Source: Rhynchosporium graminicola
Taxonomy: Eukaryota > Ascomycota > Leotiomycetes > Helotiales > Ploettnerulaceae
Direction of reading: 5' to 3'
Assembly: GCA_900074885.1 (NCBI GenBank)
Contig: FJUW01000041.1
Coordinates: 310,001 to 374,000 of the forward strand
Length of the DNA: 64,000 bases
In this document: one piece after another, positions 57,850 through 64,000 of the stretch
Layout: each line of letters begins with the position of its first letter
Numbering within the stretch: position 1 is the first letter of the stretch
The notes under the pieces: model-generated
The model's database searches: none
What the model saw: only the letters and a program-made list of their open reading frames with translations
Told to the model about the DNA's origin: nothing
Made by a program: the position numbers and the translations under genes

Positions 57850-58910
57850 CCTACTTAATACTTAGGATCGATAAGCTCTTAACTTATATATCTAAAGTAG
57901 TAATCTTTACTAAACTAGATATCCGAGTAGTATTTAACTATATCTATATAAACTCTGAATCCGAGGAGTATACTACTTTCCGAACCCGCTTCGGATCTTA
58001 TAAATATAAAGTATTACTTTTTAAGCTCTATAATAGACCTAGTATATACTAGTGATATATAAATAATATACTATTAAATTACTTAGATAATTTCTATATA
58101 GCTTACTTAGATAATATTCTTATATACTTAGAAACGCTCTAGGAATATAAGAAATATATTAAATTAGTATTATAACGCTTAGTAGATACTAGACTCTAAG
58201 TAGATATTAAGAAAAGCAAATTCTATATTACTTAGACTAAATACCTTAGATATATTATTACTACTAACGGAATCGAGCCAGATCTTGAGAAAGTAGTACT
58301 ATTAGTAAACTAGAAGTACCCCGAAACAGTAATAGCTATAAAATCTTTCTTAGGATTCTATAAGTTCTACTATTAATTTATTCGGAATTTCGGCCTTATC
58401 GCTAAACCTCTCTTAGTGCTTACTCAGCCTATAGTACTATAGAATTTCACTAATAATTATAAGAAGTCCTTCGACGATTTATATTAATAGCTACTATTAG
58501 TATAGAAACTATATTATTTTAACTCTAAATTATAAATTAAACTAGAAACTAATACTTTTAATAATATAATAGCTAGAGTTATCTTCTAATTATATAAAGA
58601 TAACTAGTAGTATTTAATTAGATTCTACTCTTATATTCTTAGTAAATATAAACTAAACTAGGAGATCTATAATAAGGAGCTATACGCTATTATTAAGTCT
58701 TTCCGGAAATAGAAACTAGAACTTATATCTTTATAATAATATACTAGCGTATATATAGACTATTAATCCCTAGAATACTTTATAACTACTAAGGTCATAA
58801 CTAGTAAGTAAGCTAGATAGATAGAATTCCTTTCTAAATTTAACTTTTAAATTATATATATACTTAGTAAAGATAACGCTAAAGCTAATATCCTTAGCTA
58901 TAGGGAATAA
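57850..58910 (+). other. Relic of reverse transcriptase and RNase H
   Basis: The frame reads AYLDNILIYLETL at 58101, the RT catalytic YLDDILIYS box with the second Asp mutated to Asn. It is followed by KYLRYIITTNGIEPD and SFLGFYKFYY. RNase H marks follow: EIYNKELYAIIKSFRK, LEYFITTKVITSKQAR and IEFLSKFNF. This order and spacing are standard for Ty3/Gypsy pol. Confidence 0.88.
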
Positions 58911-59199
58911 GATCTAAAGATATAAGAATAATAGAAATAAGATAATAGATCTTAGGTTTTATTACCTCTAGATTACTTAGACCTTAGGATTAACGCGGAA
59001 CTAGCTAAGTATTATATCAATTAAATTAGTTATATATACTTAATATCGCTAAGGATTAATATACTACCGGAACTTATGTATAACTCCTTTGATTTAATTA
59101 AGAAACTATACTAATTTAATTAAGAATTATTCTCTAAGGAATAAAATATATTAAGAGATAGCTATACTATTAATAATAGTTTACTACTTTATAATAGTT

Positions 59200-60510
59200 A
59201 TCTATACGTATAACGCTATACCCTACTATATACTCGTTTAATTAGCGAAATCTACGATTAAGTTTCCTCTACTTATCTAAACGCTCGTAAGACTACTAAA
59301 ATAATTTCTACTTATTACTACTAGAAAGGACTTATATTAGATATAAAATAGTATACTTATAATTACTACTTTTACTAGTACTCTTATTTGAAATAGATAA
59401 AATAGTAAGGATTCCTCTACTTATTACTAGTGCTTAGCTACTCTATATAGTATTTAGCTATAGATTTTAAGGACTTCTCGCTTAATAACTAAGGATTTAA
59501 TAGGATATTAGTATTTGTTAACTACTTAAGGAAAGACTCCGTATTAATACTATACTATCGTAATATCGATACCTATAGGATAGCAATATTATTTATTTAA
59601 TAGATATATCGTTTCGGATATATACCTAAGTTAATTATATCTAACTAAGGAGCTTAGCTAGTCTTATCCTTCTAGTAAGAGTTTTACTATATAATTAGAG
59701 TTAAGGTTAAGCTCTTTACCTCTTTCTACTAGTAAACTAATAGATAAATAGAGATTATAAACTAGTATATTAACTAACGCCTTAGACCTTTCGTTAATTA
59801 CTACTAGAGTAACTAAGGCGAACTACTATTAATAATAAACTACGCTTAAGTAACTTTACTTTATAATTCTATCAGTATAGCGCTATATACTCTTAAATAT
59901 AGTATACTACTGCGGAATAGCTAGGATTAGAAGTAACTTATAGTATTAATACTATAAGAGAAGCTTAATTATACTAATACTAAATCCTTAGCTAAATATA
60001 CTAAATCTGCTATTAAGGTTATAAAAGCTAATATACTAGCTACTTAGTAGAGGATAAGCGCTATAACTAACCTGAAACGATATAATATTAACTAAGAAGT
60101 TAAAGATAAGGTATTTCTCTTTATAAGGAACCTTAAGAATTACTAGCTAAGTAAGAAGCTATCTAGCCTCTAGGTAGGACTATACTAGGTCCTAGCTAAG
60201 ATCGGATACTCTTATAAGCTAGATTTACTCCTAGGATCCTCTATATATAATATATTTACTCTTAAATTACTTTTTAAGGACTCGGACGACTTATTATTAA
60301 GCTAGGAGTTACTAAACCTACTCCCGGAGGTTATTACTACTTAAGAAGAGTAAGAGTTATAAGATATACTTACTATATAGCTCCTAAGAGGTAATCTGAA
60401 GTATTAGGTTAGTTAGCTAAGTTATAACTCGGACTTAACTTAGTATAATACTTCCGATCTAATAAGTACTCCTTATAAGCTTAGAGACTTCTATACTATT
60501 AACTTAAGTA
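59200..60510 (+). other. Relic of integrase and C-terminal chromodomain
   Basis: AIDFKDFSLNN and GFNRILVFVNYL mark the integrase core, then ISN-stop-GA (from a DRG-type second active-site Asp) and EIIN (catalytic Glu), then RLRPFVNYY. At 60345-60510 the frame reads DILTI, LLRGNLKY, SYNSDLT and YNTSDLISTPYKLRDFY, a chromodomain, which directs such elements to heterochromatin. Confidence 0.85.
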
Positions 60511-62125
60511 AACCTAGACTTCTACGTAAACTAGATTAATAGATTAAGGCTTAAGAAGACGGGATAGATAACTATAGTTACTTAGAAGATAATAAGTTAT
60601 TATAGTTATTAATATTAAAATTTATTATAAAGGATAATTCCCTGATTATACTTTATAATAATACTATATCTAAAACTCTACTTCCTCTATTACTTCTACT
60701 TCTCTAGCTTTCTCTCTTAAGTTCTCCGGAACTTCTAGTAAATCTAGAATATTTAGAACTAGAACTACTATATCTAACTCCTTACTTAAATCTACTAATA
60801 TAGCCTTAGTAATAGACTAAGTATAATAGCTAATCTTATAAGGTTTCTTCTTTAGAGAAAGTCCGAGAGTATCTAGATCTAATACTATCTCTGAACTAGA
60901 AAGTAAATTCCTCTTTCCTTTAGTATTAGATATCGTAGCTTTAAATATAGCTTTCTTCGTAAATTCCTATATAATACTATTTAACTCTTTTATCTACTTT
61001 AATACCATTTATATTATTAACTTAGATTTCGCTAAATCTATTATTAAAAGATCTAGATCTTATATTATATTAGTATTATACTAATATCTAAGGATTTAAG
61101 ATCTTAACTTATTACTTTAATAAACTCTAACTCCTTAAATACTTTCTTTATAGAACGCTTTAAAGCTTAAGTCTCTACTAATTATATAGTAGTAATCTCT
61201 AATATAGTAATAGGAGTAGTAGATTTCGTAAGATAATAGATCCGATTAATCGCCTTATAAGTAGCTACGATACTACCCCGATTTAGCTCCGTATCTTTAG
61301 CTTCGCTACTAAGAAGTAAACTAGATAAAATAGTATACTTTATATTAATATAATTAAGTAATTATAACGCGTTAGTATATATAACTATATTCAGGTTTAA
61401 GTAACTTATATACTTATAATTGCTCTTTAATACTAAATAATACTTATAAAGTTTAGAGTTAAGCTTATTAAACGAGTATAAGAGTTCTAAAATAAGAGTA
61501 TTATTATACTTTATCTTAAGGAAAGCGCGAATATACTATAAGTAATATATATAATACGCAACTGAAAGAGTACTAATAGGAACTAGTAAAAGAACTATAG
61601 GAGTTAGTATTATAGATCAATAAAACTCTTATACTATACTTAAGGACTATCCCTAAAACTAAGATAGGAAACTTACTTATATTAAGAGAAGAGTTAATTA
61701 AGTTGATTAATATATAAGATTATAGTAGACTACTATAGTAGTTAGTAATAATACTTACTCTAGGAGCTATATTATAGTCTAGGGAGAATAAACTTATAAG
61801 TTAAAGTAGTTATCGCAGTTAAAAAGGAAAAGCTCTAATATTAATAAACTTCTTCTTTTATATACTTTACGCCTTACTTAAACTTAACTCTTATTATAAA
61901 TAGATAAAGTAAATACTACTTACCGCCTGATTTAGAAGCTATAACTAATATAGTACTATTATAGCGATATAACTAGTTAGAACCTAATAAAGAATTTACT
62001 ACTACTAAAGAGTAACTAGCGCTTATTACGCGAATATTAATATAAATAGTTATAATAAAGACTAATTCTAGTATAAACTATAACTTTCCGAGCTTAGGGT
62101 TAAGCTCTTCTTAGGGGGAGGGTAA

Positions 62126-62396
62126 TATAATAATAGCTCACTTGAATATTATATAAGAAGAAAGATAGATAATAGGGCCTAAGTTCATAGGTATCCCGGC
62201 AGAACTAGTATCCGACCCGGTATAGTATCGGACTAGTACTAGTATATATATATAAGGTGCTTTATACCCTATCTCTCTTCTTCTTCCTTCCTTATCTTTT
62301 TGTTTTCTTCGTAGTAGACTATATAAGATCGCTCTTAGCCTCCCTACTCGTTTATTCTTGCTTATATACCGCCTTGAGTCTTATGTCGTTATACTA
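62126..62396 (+). repeat. 3' LTR of the chromovirus
   Basis: 271 bp. Both LTRs contain TCCCGGCAGAACTAGTATCC, TATATATATATAAGG and CTTCTTCTTCCTTCC blocks. This copy retains more G/C at several sites, so the two LTRs were mutated to different extents. Confidence 0.9.
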
Positions 62397-63024
62397 ATAC
62401 TAGGACGGTTTTAGTGCTAACAATTAGGCCGATTTATAATACTATCCCCCTTCTGTCTTAGTATATCCTTACGCTTAAGTATACTTAAGGAAATATTAAT
62501 ATCTACTTATAGCTATCTCCTTCTTTTATTATACCCCCCGAACGCTTAACTAAATAAGTCGATTATATTATACTCAGAAGATAAATAGAATTTAGTAATA
62601 AAATTATAATATTATATACTAGATATGAAAAAGCGGAATATAAAGAGTATATATCGCCTCGCGACCTTAAATTAACCTAATATAGTTATTACGCCCGATT
62701 AAATAAATCCTACGATATTCGTATAAGGAACCGAATACTTATAGCTTCCGAATAGGAAAGTCTAGATTCCTAAATTAAAAAATTAGAAGATAAGAAAAAC
62801 TTAGCTATAGCTAAGTTCTATATACGAATTATTAAGTTAAAGAAATAGAAACGTTTCTTATATAAAAAGCAATAAAAAATAATTATTACTAATCTGAATT
62901 CGATAGCTAAGCTCGATACTCTTAAAGCTCTAGAAAAAGAAGAAAAGAAGAAATAAGAAAGAGAAAGGGTATTTAATAATACTAAGTTAATAAGCGCGGA
63001 ACTCTCTAGTTCTAATATTCCTAT
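62397..63024. other. AT-rich RIP-mutated spacer
   Basis: Between the chromovirus and the next LTR-like start. One frame (about 62570-63000) has a Lys/Glu-rich reading broken by stops at TAG/TAA, possibly the end of a former transposon protein. It cannot be named. Confidence 0.4.
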
Positions 63025-64000
63025 TGTGACGACTAGTCAGATTGGAGGTTTGGAGGTTTCCCTCTATTAGTGGAAATACTTACTACTAAGCGAGATTACA
63101 CGAGTAGAGTTTAGGGGCCCCTTTTCACATATATACTTCCCTTCTCTCTCTACTTCTTCACTCCTTAGTTATAGATTCTAAGTTAATTCTTACTACTTCA
63201 TATTCTATATAATATGAGGTCTTACCTATTAAGTAGTAAGTAAGACCTTACTAGAGTAAGCGTTATATTATCTATAACTCTTTTACTTACGTCTAGGAAG
63301 ATAGTAAATATCTACTTATACTATATCTCTATACCTAGAGCTACTAAACACAAGAGACTACGCTATATAGAGAAGGCTTATACTAAGTATAAACTTAAAG
63401 AATAGCACCTAAATAGAAGTAACCTAAGTCCGATAAATCGATAACCGGTTCTCTAACTCCCTCTACTTCTACTTATTCCTCAGCGACTCGTAATACTCGC
63501 TATAATCTATCCCTCTCTATAGTAGAGAGTGTTCGCGATAACGCCTTATCCGAGTTAAGCTCTCTAACTCCTACTATAATCAATGAACTTACCGAGTTAC
63601 TAAACCTCCCTGATAATACCCCTATATTAATAGTAACTATAAGTAACTTATAGGAAGACCGCGCTTACTAGCTATAAGAAGTAAAGAAAAGACTCGCGGA
63701 GAAGAGATAATCAAATACAGACTTATCTATAAAGCTATATTAGTTATAGAACGAGTTCCGGGAACTACGCTAGTTAACTGCCTAGCGTTCTATTAAGTCT
63801 ATATCGTTTAATATATTCAATCGCGTATAATACTACTACACTTAATTAAAGAAGATAATACTACTCCTATACCTAATAATCGCTATCGAGAATAATCTAC
63901 TAAAGGAATATTATTAATATTATACGCTATACGTATTAAGAAGATTCCGAACTTTCTAAATAAGCTCTCTAATAGAATCGACTACTCTCTAAAACTCTAG
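63025..64000 (+). mobile_element. Probable left end of a second LTR retroelement, cut by the window edge
   Basis: TGTGACGACTAGTCAGATTGG at 63024-63044 is a TG-starting LTR-like terminus, with visibly higher G content than the surroundings (GGAGGTTTGGAGGTTTCC) and a CT-rich stretch (63125-63160). An inverted pair GAGGTCTTAC/GTAAGACC lies at 63210-63246. The following sequence is stop-rich. No second LTR or protein motif is in view, so the assignment is tentative. Confidence 0.35.

Larger units (their letters stand above)
54617..62396 (+). mobile_element. Complete Ty3/Gypsy chromovirus, RIP-inactivated
   Basis: A 7780-bp element bounded by two 271-bp LTRs, with a purine-rich tract (AGGGGGAGGG) directly before the 3' LTR. 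Internal sequence has the order gag zinc knuckle, protease, reverse transcriptase, RNase H, integrase, chromodomain, which defines a chromovirus. From the protease (56760) to the chromodomain (about 60500) the same frame carries all motifs, broken only by stops at former CAG, CAA, CGA or TGG codons. So it decayed by C-to-T change rather than by indels. About 1.6 kb of unassigned sequence lies between the chromodomain and the 3' LTR. No clear 5-bp target duplication is visible at the ends. It cannot encode active proteins. Confidence 0.9.

Noticed and set aside
52490..64000. Mitochondrial DNA insertion, or a genome using altered stop codons
   Set aside because: The AT-rich block carries retroelement motifs, and its stops sit at former Gln, Arg and Trp codons by C-to-T change. 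RIP explains this better.

Overview
This is nuclear DNA of a filamentous ascomycete (Pezizomycotina; the protein flavour suggests Leotiomycetes, which is inference). The evidence is short GT-AG introns of about 45-110 nt (one of 219 nt), compact single-copy eukaryotic housekeeping genes, fungal-specific families (Clr2, Anp1 mannosyltransferase, fungal Myb-like domain), and repeats with the C-to-T, TpA-rich, stop-riddled signature of repeat-induced point mutation (RIP).

Layout. 0-13 kb: a partial membrane-protein gene, SEN34 (tRNA splicing), a stop-containing gene relic, ELP4 (Elongator), RPB8 (RNA polymerases I-III), a Hikeshi/OPI10 gene, a Nudix hydrolase and a YND1-type Golgi apyrase. 13-20 kb: a gene desert with microsatellites, an 863-bp AT-rich insertion between 17-bp direct repeats, and a diverged array of roughly 250-300-bp repeats with a strongly conserved core. 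20-43.9 kb: a Myb-like protein, MTR3 (exosome), ANP1 (mannan polymerase), a GEA1/2 ARF exchange factor, two small fungal proteins, SYF1 (spliceosome), VMA8 (V-ATPase) and a U1A/U2B''-type two-RRM protein. 44-49.3 kb: a small lineage-specific locus with an intact 561-aa trypsin-like protease carrying an unrecognised N-terminal region, an upstream truncated pseudogene paralogue, and a possible third relic on the opposite strand. 50.2-52.1 kb: CLR2, a heterochromatin silencing factor. 52.5-64 kb: AT-rich RIP-mutated DNA with a complete 7.78-kb Ty3/Gypsy chromovirus (matched 271-bp LTRs), older LTR relics in inverted orientation, and the start of what may be another LTR element at the right edge.

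The genes do not form a pathway cluster. They are ordinary housekeeping genes, several in divergent pairs (ELP4/RPB8, Hikeshi/Nudix, SYF1/VMA8). The protease locus is the best candidate for something undescribed. It has an unfamiliar domain joined to a complete His-Asp-Ser protease, with decayed paralogues beside it, next to heterochromatin. The gene-desert repeat array is the second. Exon boundaries were assigned by hand from reading frame, splice signals and remembered family sequences. No database search was run.
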